A stretch of 64,000 nt of DNA from Tetrahymena thermophila SB210 (taxonomy: Eukaryota > Ciliophora > Oligohymenophorea > Hymenostomatida > Tetrahymenidae), in NCBI RefSeq assembly GCF_000189635.1, contig NW_002476013.1, forward strand, positions 310,001-374,000, read 5' to 3'. Every line of letters begins with the position of its first letter. The first letter of the stretch is position 1. The position numbers were made by a program, and so were the translations under genes. This document shows, in pieces, positions 50,179 through 63,024 of this stretch. The notes beneath the pieces are model-generated. The model was given only the letters and a program-made list of their open reading frames with translations. It had not been told where the DNA came from and made no database searches.

Positions 50179-53100
50179 TTTAATATTGGAAATGTAAGAA
50201 TGTTTGGCGAGGTAAGATTTTGAATAGTTGTTTATTTAAGTGTTAAAAATATCTTACTTTAAGTAATTTTTTATTATAAATATTAATAATAAAAATTGAC
50301 TGATTGTAGTTTTGTTTTAAACATAAAATTTATTTGCTAATAAATTTATCATTTTACTTTTAGGATAATATTAACAACTGGTAAGAAATATATGTAAATT
50401 CCCTTAATAGTAATAAATTACAATTAGATCAGTGATAGATTAAGAGAAAATATTAATCAAATTCTTTTTGCTACCCATAAAAAGCATGAAAAGTTTGTGG
50501 GAAACGAAACTATTAAAGTATAGGTAAAAAATGTAATTTAAAAAATTTTTGATTTAATTAGCTTCAATCTTAATTGAAGAATAGAATAAGTTAATGCTTT
50601 GAGATTAGATTAATTAATTTTACCCAATGTAGCCTAATTAAATCATTCAACAGTATTTATTGGAGGAGTAATATATAAAAACAAAAAAAAAGTTAATTTG
50701 TGAAATATGTTCGTTTTGATTAACTATATTAAAAATACTTGAAAATTTTTTTCTCCTTTTAGAATGAGAGTTACAATCATTTTCTGTTGTATTCAGTCAT
50801 AATTAAAATTTAACTTAATTTAATAAAGTAAAGAAAGAAAGAAAGAAAAAAATAATAATTTCTAATGTGATCATATTTTTAGGTAAATTCTGTTTATTCA
50901 AAATTATATTTTTGAATAAATTAATGTTATTTTAAATATCAACTAAATATGCACATTCTTCAAGCAATTTCTAACCAGAATAAAACCTTCATTCAATTTA
51001 TATAGTAATTTTTATCAATAAATCATTTTATTATTTGAAAATGTGATTTAAAATGATATATATTTAGTTTATTTTGCATTTATTTTGTTATTTGTTTTTT
51101 AGATTAGCACATTACAATATGTAAGATTAATTTTTAATAGTAATTTTCAATATTATTTATGGATTCACTAGAAGACTTCATTTATTTTGTTTAAAATTAT
51201 GTAAATTTTTAATCTCCTTACTTATCAATAGTTAAGCATAGCTTTTTAAATAGTAAATTTTGATTTTTGTATTTTTGAACAATGATATTTGATTTCATTT
51301 ATTTTAAATAAAATTCTTAGAAATCATTCAATTATTTATTTACAAATATGCGATTTCTCAATATAAGCTTACACAAACTATCCAAATTAAAGGTAAAGTC
51401 TAATAAAAGTTAAATAACAACCTCTTTTTTAACTTTTTTTTCTTTAAATTTAGCATCAATTAAGATTTCAAGCAAAAGCAACTATATAAATTAAAATGAT
51501 AACTGATTTTTAAAATCATTTTTTATGTATTTGGTTTCAAAATATTCTAATAAAATTAACAGATATATTTCTTATCTAATAAACCGCTTGAAATTTACTT
51601 CTTAAAAGTAAAAAATATATTTGATGGATTTTAGAGATGCGATAACACAAAAATTTAATGTATGTATGTATGTTTACTGGAATTTGTTAATTGTTATAAA
51701 ATTAGTTTGCTTCTTGTTTAATTAACAAATTTTTAAAGGAATGAAAAAAATTCAAATAAAATTATATCAAATAATTGTTTAGATCTCAGGAGGGAGATTT
51801 GCTTAATTGATTAGCAGCACAAGAAATTCTAAAGAATTTATTAAAAATAAGTAATGTTCTTTTGAAAGAAATTAAAAGAAAATGCTCCGAATAGAAATTA
51901 TACTAAATAAATAATTTAAATAATTAGAAAACTTATCAAAATATACTTATCAAATATTTATGAAGATAATATTAAACTACACTTTTTACTTATTAATTGT
52001 GTATATTTCTTACAAAAAATTTCCTTTTAGATTTAAATTTGTAAACGTCTCAAAATTCAAGTTAGCATTTTAACCTTTCCCTGCATCAAAAAAGTCTTTT
52101 TTATTAGTTATAAGCATTTTTAGTTGTTACTAATAGCCAATTTATAAAAATAAATATAAAATTTAATATATTTATTACTAAATTTTTTAAATGAATGGAG
52201 TTATATCAATATTTTAAAATATTTTTTGATAACTTATGTATACTAAATTTGCATTCAAAGATAACAAATGATAAAAATAAGATTAGAAAACGAATAAAAA
52301 CATAAAAGCTTTTACCTTCTAATAAAAGTGCAATTTAAGTGGTCAAATATTTTACAAAAATGATATTAGTGATAAAAGAAATGAAAAATTTCTCTATAAC
52401 AATATTAATTGATTAGATAGATTTTTATGATTGAACTTACTTACCTATAAAACGAAATAGCCTATCTCATTATGCATTAATAAACTGTTTATTATGTTTT
52501 TGTTTATAAATTTTCTAAGAAATACAAAAATTAAAATCAAAAAATAAATTGCAAATCTTAAAAGTTAAATTAGACTTTAAAATTATACATGTCAACTTGA
52601 AAAATTATAAACATTATGATAATATTTCTTTTAAATTCTTAAAAATCTATTATGAATTCTTCTTCTAACTGATAAATAAACTAGTTATCTGTTTACTAGA
52701 AATTTTAGATGCTTTTTTATTTTTTGATAAATAAAAAGCTATCGATTGAATGATTAAATTGATCATAAAAATTTTTCTAATTTTTCTGCTGTAATAGTAA
52801 TATCAAATGATTTATTTTTTATTTATTTAGCTTTGAAAAATATTGTTTGACATAATATTTTTTAGAACAGTGAAAATTTAAATGTTTTGTCAAAAATAAA
52901 AGATAGAATTAGAATTAAAAAATAAAATGTTTTAGTTTATTTTATAAAGAAGTAAACGTTTATTCATTAATTTATTTATTTTTAACCTAATGATTTTACA
53001 CGTTTATTTAAATTAAAAAGCATTGAAAAAGTTAATTAATTTTCATTTTCTATTGTAAATTAAATTGCAAAACTATATATTTGAACATGAAAAATATTTC

Positions 53101-53460
53101 GTTTATTTTATATACTTAAATTATATTTTTTCATCATTATCTATTGGGTTTACAGTGAAAATATAAAAAATGCTAGATAATTTAATTAGAACTTTACTTT
53201 TATCCTATTTTTTCTTCGAACATATTTACTATTAATAGTTAGGTTACCTTATCCTGAAGAAAATCTGATTGTACTTATAACATTTATATATAATATAACC
53301 TTTTAGAAATAAATCAACATAATCTATTATTTATTATTATTATCATCTTCATTGATAAATTTATTTTGTTTTTTAAATTTTCAAATAAAAATTTTTTAGG
53401 TATTAGCTTCATGATGGTTATGAGTTAATTTGTCCAATTAAGATAGTTCACAAGTGAATT
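50179..53460. other. Upstream spacer of gene A2, noncoding
   Basis: About 3.3 kb, a diverged copy of 43639-46900. No gene was seen. A gaaagaaagaaagaaa tract occurs at about 50833-50850, where unit 1 has a shorter version. Confidence 0.6.
50608..50680 (-). promoter_or_regulatory. Conserved upstream block of A-type genes (copy 2)
   Basis: Counterpart of 44067-44140, at the same distance from the A2 start codon. The ttttaccca..cctaa core and the following ATATAT element are retained while the sequence between them has changed. Confidence 0.35.
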
Positions 53461-53464
53461 CAAT

Positions 53465-53560
53465 TTTATAACTAAACCATACTTTCAATTTATATTTGTT
53501 ATTAACCTAACTTTTGCTGACTCACTTCTCTAAGCTTCCATAACTTTACTTTTATTCTTT
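53465..53560 (-). pseudogene. C-type family relic, 3' fragment (unit 2)
   Basis: Reads YGSLEK, then an in-frame TGA where unit 1 and the intact genes have TGG (Trp), then VSKS. It is a scrap of the conserved block with no upstream coding part. Confidence 0.65.
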
Positions 53561-53789
53561 TTTTTCTTTCAACTTATTTATTAATAACCAGGTTACCTAG
53601 TCCTGAAGTAATTCTGACTGTGCTTGGAACATTCATGTGTAATATAGCCTTTTTGAATCAACTTAATCTATTATTTATGAGTACCATCATCATAGATAGA
53701 TTTATTTTTTTAATTTTTCAAATAACAATTTTTTAGTTTTCAGCTTCATGATCATGATCAATAAATATCATTATATAAATTGTCCAATA

Positions 53790-54365
53790 ATGGTAGCGCT
53801 TTAAATGCCTTTAACTGAATAATTAAGCTAGGTGTTCAACTTATCTTTGTTATTAATCTTACTTTTGCCAACCCTCTTCTAAGATAGAATCTTCATACTA
53901 TTAGGCTAATAATATTTTATAGTATTTATGTGTCAGCACATACTTGAAAACTGGATTTTTAAAAGAATGTATTTTCATAAACCTATTAAATTTCTTATTA
54001 ATTTCGTTAAATTTAACATTCTCTTTTTCTTTAATTGCAAAAGATATCATCTCCTCCATCTATCTATCTATGAAATGAATAATGAATGAATGACCTTTAA
54101 GAAATTTTTTTGTCATCTTATTCTTTTAATTTTTCTTCACTACCATCTAAATTCCTTTCTTTTATTTGGTAAAATGAAATTTCAGCTTTAAGTCTGAAAT
54201 AAAATATTACTATGATTGATTAGAATTACTCATATCATTATAGTTAATGAAATCCTCTTCAACATCTTCAAATAATATATTTTTAGGAATACTTTAATAA
54301 ACTGCTTTTGATTCTTAAAATGTAAGTTATTTATCACTTAGAACTAAGCAATAGAAAAAAATTTT
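53790..54365 (-). pseudogene. Decayed C-type family gene (unit 2)
   Basis: Counterpart of 47255-47830, with further deletions. The 5' part retains a Gln/Asn-rich reading (LTFQESKAVYQS, then NILFEDVEEDFINYND near 54230-54320), longer than in unit 1. The family block is present in pieces separated by frame changes. No intact gene can be read. Confidence 0.65.
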
Positions 54366-54810
54366 ATCTTACTTAATTTATATTTTGATAAACTTAATTT
54401 GTATTTATTTATTTAATCCTTGAATTTAAAAAACAATTATGATGGAAATTAATCATGGTATCAAATATTAAAAAAACTAACCATAGAAATAGTTTTATCA
54501 TTTTATGATTTTTAAAAAATTTACAAAAACTAATTAAATTTAATTCATTTTAAGTTCTTAACAATAAAACATTTTAGTTTCTTAATTTATCTTTGAAAAA
54601 AATTGAGTATCTTTTAAAAAAATGTTGATAATTTGTAGATTATTTTTTTGTTTATATTATGAATTATTTGATTTTTTGTCTTTTCATGAAAAGCTTTTTA
54701 GTTTTGAGTTTAAAATAAAATATTATTTTATTGATGGAAGTGATTAATAAAATTTTAACTGCTTTTAATAAATATTACACAAAAATAAATGTAAATTTTT
54801 TACCTTAATC

Positions 54811-55279
54811 TGTAAAAATATCTTATAATCAATCATCTTAAACACAAGTAATTATATCAAAATTATATTTTTAAAAATATTTTTATAATTATTATTCTTT
54901 AATTTACATATATACTCTCATAATTCTACTTTTATATCATATTATTACTACTGTTGTTATGATATATTTCCAAAATAAATGAACAAACTTCTGTTTTTAT
55001 TAACTATGTTTAAATTTGTTAATCTATAATTACACTATTAATTTTCAAAACACAAATGAAGGGGATGAATAAGTTTATTTAAGAGCCATGGATTATGTAT
55101 TCGAAGTGATTTTAGATATTAAAATTAATCTTATAATCTTCACAACATTTTTTTAATAGATTTAATTTAATCATATCTTTCATATATTTTTCTAATAGTA
55201 TTCATAATCTTCAAACAAAAAATTTTCAGTTTTTTTATTATTTAATAATACATAAATCCTATTTTAAACATAAATATCA
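54811..55279. other. Spacer between unit 2 and the transposase relic
   Basis: AT-rich sequence with a small GC-richer patch near 55055-55110. No gene was recognised; decayed 5' transposase sequence may lie here. Confidence 0.4.
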
Positions 55280-55995
55280 GAGGGGAGGGGAGATAAAAAG
55301 AAATTAATGGGTCTTAGGAATGACAAAAAGAGAAATAATAATGATTCCAGTTGATAAAAAGAGATACAACCACTCTTTTCAAGTATATTGAAATGTTCAT
55401 TTCAATAAAAGCTACAATGGTATGCACTGATTAATAGAAAGGATTTTCAAAATTATAAGATTTTGGATATTCATATGAAACAGTTAACCGCTCTAAACAT
55501 TTTATTGCCCACTCCTCTCAATAGAATTCAAAGATCACTTAATTCATACATAAAGTATTGAAAGTAAGTGGAAACAAGTGAAATAAAAATTATGATGAAG
55601 AAAAAGAGTATCCTATATTTAGGATATTTACTCATGCTTGTTATACTATTTCGATCATAAGGATGATTTCAAAAAATTTCATTTAGTGCGGTGTAAATTT
55701 ATCGGAACATTAAGGTGTTGTCTAAACAGAGGAGGAAATCAATGACGAAGAAAAAGAAGATAATTTACAAAATAGATTTATTAAATAAGTGAATTACTTT
55801 AATTAATAATATAGATTAGCCTCAATCAGATGAAGAAAATAAATAATCTATTCCTATTATTATAAGTTAAAATAACAATAAATAAAAGGCTCAAATTCAG
55901 ATTCAAGCTTGATTAGTGATAGCGATGAAGGATAGGGGATTTAACTTGAAATTAATGTTAAATCGTAATATAAAAAGTATTAAAGATTTTGAAAT
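55280..55995 (+). pseudogene. Relic of an ISXO2/IS1595-like (Merlin-type) DDE transposase
   Basis: Three blocks typical of the ISXO2-like transposase core follow one another with normal spacing but in different frames: WVLGMTKREI (Trp codon at 55308); RDTTTLFKYIEMF, then ATMVCTDQQKGFSKLQDFGY and VNRSKHF (catalytic Asp at 55429-55431); and HTQSIESKWKQVK (Glu at 55560-55562). The shifts between blocks (121 and 131 bases, neither a multiple of 3) mean at least two frameshifts. The position normally Trp in TDQW is TAG, read as Gln here. An acidic tail-like reading (SDSSLISDSDEG) lies near 55885-55930. The first catalytic Asp region was not found, and no terminal inverted repeats were identified by eye. 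The element is dead. Confidence 0.72.
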
Positions 55996-56300
55996 AATAA
56001 ATAAAAGTAGTGATATTTATCTTATTTTAATTTATTCATTAAATCAAGTAAGATAGATGTTAAACTAACTTTCTTGTAAGTAAAATACTGTGAAATAAAT
56101 ATAATACGTAGCATCTATAAAATAAATGTAATTGGTATATCATAATATTGATGCATTAGGAGATAATGTAATAAAAATACACATTACCTCATTTTTTATC
56201 TCTTAAATCACTAAAATAGTTAATGATATTTCTCAGAAGTTTTTACGGATTCAATATAAAAGTAAATATAAGAATTAAAATAGTTTGAAGATATTCGATT
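55996..56300. other. Spacer after the transposase relic
   Basis: About 300 bases of AT-rich sequence with no recognisable feature. Terminal inverted repeats of the relic were looked for here and not found. Confidence 0.4.
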
Positions 56301-56421
56301 ATTAACTAATAAAGATATTTTGTATTTTAAATTTATTTTATGTTTTAATAAAATATTAATTATAAAAAAAGAGGAAATTAAAAATTTTTTTTCTTAATAT
56401 TTATTATTGTATTATTAATAG

Positions 56422-56528
56422 ATTTTAGCAAATATTTGTAAAAATTCATGTATAACTTGATTCTGATTAAAAATATCTTGGTTTTTATTCAGCTTAGCAT
56501 CGGAGTAAAAGGCTTCAGCTAATTGCAT
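56422..56528 (-). pseudogene. Truncated A-type family gene (unit 3)
   Basis: Starts MQLAEAFYSDAKLNKNQDIF and continues NQNQVIHEFLQIF, clearly the N-terminus of the A-type genes. It then runs into unrelated AT-rich sequence; the family block is absent. The start codon and the upstream block are retained, so the copy was lost by internal or 3' deletion. Confidence 0.75.
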
Positions 56529-59500
56529 TTTCATGTCTTTTAAACAAAAGTATCTAAAAAGTTAGGATTAAGTGAAGTTGTTTGGATAAGATTAGAGAAA
56601 ATCTTATTTTTATTTTAAGATTTATGTATTTTTTTAATAATTTAAATTGTTATTAATAAAAAATGATTGGTTTGATTAACAATTTAAATTAATTATTTTC
56701 TTATCAATCATTCACTTTTCTTATTATGATAATGTAAAAAAATACTTGTAAATTCTAATTATAAGATTTAGTTTTAGTAATCTAAAAATGGTTTTGTGAA
56801 AAGCAAGCAAGCTCTTATTTACCCACCAAATTCACCAAAAAGATTATTTATAATTATAGAATTAATATAAATAGTTATTTTAATTATATCTTGATTTTCT
56901 TGATTTTTTTATTATTAATGAATGATTAATTAAATTCAAGTATTTAATGCTTTGAGTAATGACTAATTATTTTTACCCACCAAAACCTAATTATATTTAT
57001 TTGGGGAAATGACTGAAGGTGTAAAATATATAAACATAAAGATTATTTATAAAATATCTTAGATTTTTCTAACAGAATACTTGAGATCAATTTTTTTTAA
57101 AGATTAGCATGAGAGTTACACAAAAAATGTGTCTCAGTTGTAGAATTAAGTGATAATTGTAATCTAAGTTGATAAAAATAAATAAGAATATAATGATTTT
57201 AAAAGTAACCTTATTTTTAGGTAAATTTTGTTTAGTGGTTGTTATTATTATGTTTTTGTATGAATTTAAGTTTTCTTTTAAATTTTTATTAAAACATAGT
57301 GAAAACAAAATAAAAGATCATACATTTTATTTTCATTTTTTAATAAGCTTTTTTAATTAGAAAAAGTAAATTGTTGTTTTAATATACTTTGCTACTTTTA
57401 CAATTTAGCTTATATACTAATTTTATTTTGTATTTTTTCTATACATAAATAATCAATTATTAATATTAATTTTCTAAATTATTTTTTAAATACACTAATA
57501 AGTTTCTATTTTTTTTCACTTTTACTTGCCTAAATTTTTGATTTTCTCTATTAACCATTATATCTAACATTCATAAAGCTAATAAATCCTAATAGAGATG
57601 AGCTATTTTATTTTTCTTATTTCTGATATTTGACAAAATAAAGATCTAATCTTTGTTTTTCATTTATTTTATTTTAAGCCAACTATTTTTCAAATTCACA
57701 TTTATTTTTTTGTAAATACATAATTTCTCAGCATATACTTACGTATAATATTAAATAAAAATCTACAACATTCTATAAAATTCGCTTTCATATTTAAACA
57801 TTTTTTTATTTAAAAATTGCTATCATCTTTATAATTAACACATAATTAAAAAAAAATAAAAATATTTTTGGTTAAACCTTCAAATATTTTTATATTTTAA
57901 GCTATAAAAATGTGAAATTTTAAAGTATTTTTTAAATAATAAATATACATTTGTATTTTTAAATTGTTTATTTTTCTTGAATTTATAAATTAGAATTAAA
58001 TTTTATTAGCTTTATCCAAAAATTTAACTAAAATAAAAATATATTTCAATAATATGAAGAGTGCTCTTAATATTAATTTCAAAAATCGTTTAATCAAATT
58101 TGAATTTTCATTAACATTGATATTATAATTAAATAGATGACTCGTTTTCAAGTTAGCAGCAAAATTAAATTATTTAAATACTCCAAAATCATTTGCTCCT
58201 TATTAAATTTTTTATTTCGGTAGGAGATTAAAATCAAAAATACAAAAAAAATATTAATATGAATGATTTTTTGATTTTTGGTGAATTGCCTGAATTGATT
58301 ATAAATTTATTATATTAATAACATCACCTTCTTTAAAATTAAAAAGTGAATAAAATTGCTCTAGATAGAAAGTATACTGCTTTAGAATTAATTAGTGGAT
58401 GAATATAATCTGAATAGAAAATATACGAAATAATTAAATTTTTTTTTTAATTTCAAAACAATTTTATTTATTTCTCAAATTCTAATTTATCAGGTAAAAT
58501 AAAAGTTAAGCTTTATTTTGAGAGTCAAAATTTATAAAATCCTCATTTTTCAGCAGATTAATCTATGTATTCTAGAGTCACATATTGATTTACATTTTAA
58601 TAAAATTTATATTAGCAGAATAAAAAAACAATTATAATAGAACAAAAAAATATTATAAAATTTTTTAATACCAAAAAACGAATAAATCTTGTAAAGATAG
58701 GTAAAAATTATTTTATATTATAAACATTGATTAATCTTCAAATAATTAAATTGTTTTAAATTTAAAATATTAGTAATCTTTAATATAAAATTTTAAAAAT
58801 GAGTTTTTATAAATGTTTTTAACTAAAAGTTCTGTAAATATATCAATATTATTTCATGTAAATTTACAGTTTTAAGTGGTTTTATAATATTATTTTATCT
58901 AAAATTAAAAATATTAAACCTTTTTCTCAAAATTTTCATATTCAGTTAAAAATTAGAATTTATTAATCAATAAAACAATTAATCATTTTTTTTTGAAATA
59001 TTTACAATTTTATAATCAAATAAAAAATTATTACTTTGAGAAGAACAATTTTTTGAAAATCTTTGTCGAAATCACTTTAAAAAATATTGATTGAATAATG
59101 ATACAATTTTATTACTGCAAACCCTTTATACATTTTATTGTTTATTTTTGAATCTTTTGTATTTATAGTGAATTAAAATTGTTCTCAAAAATAGCTTGGA
59201 ATAATATTAATTTTAATGGTTTATAAAAATAAAAGATAGAATTTCAATTAAATAGATAAAAAATGGATAGATAAATATAATTGTTTACAAATATACATCA
59301 AATTATTATAGTTTATTAAATATGCTTTTTGTTCTTAATAAAATCATAAATGTAAACTTTTATTTTCTATTGTTGATTTTATATTACATATACTTTATAT
59401 TGCAAGACTATATAAAAAGACTATAACAAATTATGTTTGTTCATTTAATATTGTTAAATTTATGCCGTTATCTGTTTGTTTGGTTTAACTGTAGATAATA

Positions 59501-59854
59501 TAATAGGTCGATGAGCGAATCGAACTTAACTATTATCTATATCTCCAAAGTGAATGAAAATAAAATAAAAAATATATATAGACTAGTATCCATTTTTCAT
59601 TAAATTTTCTTTTATTTTGATTGCTTCTAAAACTCTCTATTCATTCAATAGGTTAGAAAAGATTATTTTTAAGAAATTAATTGTATTCTATTTCTAATTT
59701 TTGGTTTTTTTTTATTTGCACTGAGGTTTCTAAATGATGAAGAAGTTAAAATATACTTTACTCATAAATATACAAAATAATCTTTATGAAATAATAAATT
59801 CTAATAATGAATTTCTTGTATAGATAGTATCTAAATCGACATGTTTTATTTTTT
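56529..59854. other. Noncoding spacer of unit 3
   Basis: About 3.3 kb, AT-rich, with patches related to the spacers of units 1 and 2. The frames at 57087-57308 (-) and 57169-57360 (+) overlap each other, show no conservation in the other units and are rejected as genes. Confidence 0.55.
56961..57040 (-). promoter_or_regulatory. Conserved upstream block (copy 3, beside the dead A-type gene)
   Basis: Retains ttttacccac..aaaacctaatta and aaaatatataaac in the same order and spacing as copies 1 and 2, about 430-510 bp upstream of the relic's ATG. Confidence 0.3.
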
Positions 59855-60754
59855 TCAAAAATTTTCAATTAAAGTATTTTGGCTTTTAGTGTTTGGTTGA
59901 TTGCTAGTAAATTAATCTAACAATGAAGGATTTTTAATACATTAAACTAAATGATTAACCCAATTTCTGAGCATTTCTTTGTTGGCTACCTTGCTTTTGT
60001 TAACCCACATTTCTAAGCTTCCATCTTCATAGTATTAAGCAAAAAGTTCTTTATAGTATTTATGTGTCAGTACATACTTGATGACTGAATTGTTAAAAGA
60101 ATGTATTTTCATATACCTGTTAAATTTCTTTTTAATTTCACCTAAACTAACATTTTCTGATTCTTTAAATGGAGAATATTTTACTCTCTTCATGTACCTA
60201 TGAAATGAATTTAGAATATTCTTTAAAAAATTTTAATTTTTGAATCTATTTTTTTCATTTAGTGACTATTTTTTTGGCTTTTCTTTATCAATTTATAAAC
60301 ACTTTTCATTTATTTCGTAAATGCAATTTTAGTTTAAATTTTGAAATAAAATATTATTTTGATGAGTTTATTAAGAATTATCAAAATTAAAATGTTATTG
60401 TGTATTTGCATATTAATTATTATTAGAAACATTTTGAAAATAATTTTGTTAATTGTTAAAATTTAGGCTATTTATCTCTGAGAATTAGGGCAGAGAAAAA
60501 AGTTTTTAATTATCTTAATTTTTATCTTCATTAAAATCACCAATATTAGTTTAGCAAATCCTTGAATCTGAAATTTAATGTGACTAATATTGCTATAAAG
60601 AGTTACATACGTTTTATTAAAACTAACCTTCATGATGGCTTCTAATATCCAAAAAAAACTCTGGCTCATAGATGAATTAATTATTTAATTATATTTGAAA
60701 TTCCTATTTTTATTCAAAGTCTGCGTAAACGTGATTTTCATTTTAATAACTCAT
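59855..60754 (-). CDS. Tandem family protein, C-type (299 aa)
   Basis: Intact single-exon gene of 900 bp, ATG at 60754-60752 (MSYQNENHVYADFEQ) to TGA at 59857-59855. Near the N-terminus is the motif IYEPEFFLDIRSHHE, equivalent to HEPEYFLNI of the A-type genes. A Gln/Asn-rich linker follows, then the family block: NILNSFHRYMKRVKY, KKFNRYMKIHSFNNSVIKYV, LTHKYYKELFAQYYEDGSLE, MWVNKSKVANKEMLRNWV and VQCIKNPSLLDQF. Although C-type and A-type N-termini differ strongly, the block is well kept, so the block is probably the functional part. No known family was recognised. Confidence 0.8.
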
Positions 60755-63024
60755 TTCCTGTTACTTTATTAGCTAGTATTATATGATTTTGATTTGGGAA
60801 AGTACTTTTAATTTATTATTATAAAAGCTTGAAAATTTGTGATTAAATAATGTTTATAAACAATAATGCAATTATATATTTAAATTTTATGGTATTTATT
60901 AACATTATTATTTATCTCAGAAAAAAAAAAGATTAGTTTAATTAAGATGAATATCATAAATTTTATATATATTTTTTTATTAATTTCATATAATTAATGG
61001 TAAGATAAATAAATTGATTTTTTTATTCAAAAGTTATGTTATTTTTATTCAAATAACACTCTTTAAAAAATGTTATGGCATTAAAAAATAAATTTTTTGA
61101 GGTTATTAAAATTATATTTTACATAAATAAATGACTTGATGAATGAATACTCTTTGTTTGATATTTTAAAAGAATTTTTTAATCCAAAATAAATTTCAGT
61201 TACTCAAAGTTAAAAAATATCTTTTGAATATTCAAAAATAAAATACATTTAAAACTTTTAAAATGTTAAAATTACAGGAAAAATATCTTATTAAATATGA
61301 TTAAATAAATTTAAAATAGAATATAAAATAATATTAAAAGAAGTAAGTGGAAATTTTGCAATAGTATGTGAGAGATAAAAAATTTGATTTTTAATTTTCA
61401 ATATCTAAATATTTTAATTGAATTTTTTGTGTTTTATTAACATGGTTTTTTTAATAATTTGAAGATGACATTAAAAATGAATAGTTAGTTACTCATCTAT
61501 TAACTTTTTGAATAGAAAATATAAAATTGTGTTTTTTTAGAGCAATAGAATTTAAAGAAACACTAAGATTAATTTAATTCAGTTAAATTATAAAGGTATA
61601 TTTTATTAAAACTGTTTTCACATTCTCAAAAAATTACATATTATTTAGGAGATTTAATTTGAATAAAGCCCAAACATATTTATTTTTTTGATAAGAGCAT
61701 CCAACTCTTTAAAAAGTATTTATAAATATTTGTGCGTGTGTGAAAAAATATGAAATAATATTAAATTTATAAGATTGACTTGAGAATTTAATTTTATTCA
61801 AAATTATCAAAAATAATCTTTAAGTGTAGATAAAAAGCGTGAATTTTTTCGAAGGTTTATTTTTAATATATAAAGAGATTGTTTGATTGAGTTTTCTGAA
61901 AATAATTAATTAAAATATTAAGAAAATATATTTAAAATAAATGAATGCTATTTGTTTTATTTTAATTTTTAACAGAAAACATTTTGAATAGAAAATATAT
62001 TCAAAACACATCTAAACTAACTTTGATTAATTTTCGTGTATTAAATTGATGAAGTCTTTTTTTAAAAGCATTAAATTAATATTAAATTTTTGGTAACATA
62101 TTAAAATAAATAGCTTAATTAATCTTCGAAATTAATCTAAGGAGCATATATTTTAAATAAAAATTATAAAAAAAAGCAAATTATTTTATTAGGCAAATCA
62201 CAAAAGATACATAACATTAATATTATTTATTCTTATAAAGTATTAAAAATATATCTTTTATTATTTTTTTTATGTCTCCTTTTATAATTCGAATCATCCA
62301 CAATAAATTTAAAGAATGTTTAATTGTTAATGAAAGAATAAAAAACGATCTCAAATGATAAATTCTTTGAATATTTCTAAAAAAATAAAGTTTAAATAGC
62401 AAACTTAATTATTTCTTTGTTTAAATGTTACTTTTAAGCTTTTATCTCCAAAAATATTGAAGTTTTTAAGATTTTTTTCATTAGTTTTTTGGAATATTTA
62501 AGAAAAAAAATGTAGAACTATCTAGTATATAGAGATATATCTACAGTCTTTTGATATTTAGTTAGTTAATTTTATTTTTTTATTAGTTAAGAGTCAGTCA
62601 GTTTATCTAATTTAATTGAAATTAAAAATTGTTTATCAATTTATTTATGTTATTTTATGCAATTTATTGATTATGCCATTTTCAATCATTAATTTTTCAA
62701 AAGAGCCATTTTTATCATATATTAATTTAAGCTTTCATAAATTGAAAATCTTAAGTTTTTGTTCATTTTAACATTTTAAAAAGTTAAAAATATTAATATA
62801 GGATCATGAAATAATAATATAGTGACGGTTATTAATCAATAGAAAATAATAAATTGATAGTCAAATTTTAATTTTTTATTTTCTTTAATTAATTTTATAA
62901 ATATTTATTTTCTATATTGAACTGTACTATATATTTTATATTGTAAATATAATGGTTATAAATAAACTCTAATACACATGCCTAGAAATATAATTTGAAT
63001 TAGGTAAGATAAGCTTATTTACGA
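60755..63024. other. AT-rich spacer between two C-type genes
   Basis: About 2.3 kb with no gene recognised. It is very low in GC, with many A and T runs. No RNA gene or transposon end was seen. Confidence 0.55.

Larger units (their letters stand above)
48251..54810. repeat. Tandem segmental duplication, unit 2 (about 6.56 kb)
   Basis: Direct copy of 41680-48250, beginning where unit 1 ends and closing at atgtaaattttttacc near 54795, which repeats the unit 1 end near 48245. It holds intact gene A2, a conserved spacer and the decayed C-type copies. Confidence 0.85.
56300..60800. repeat. Diverged third copy of the duplicated unit
   Basis: The order matches units 1 and 2: A-type start region (56422-56528), conserved upstream block (56961-57040), the gattagcatgagagttaca and ttatttttaggtaaatt landmarks (57104-57225; compare 44220-44345), a long AT-rich spacer with aataaaagatagaatttcaa (59227; compare 46365), and a C-type gene. 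Divergence is much greater than between units 1 and 2. The body of the A-type gene is missing. Confidence 0.6.

Noticed and set aside
59490..59530. tRNA-like gaatcgaac box on the plus strand (T-arm-like on the minus strand)
   Set aside because: No pairing T-stem, anticodon arm or acceptor stem could be built around it.
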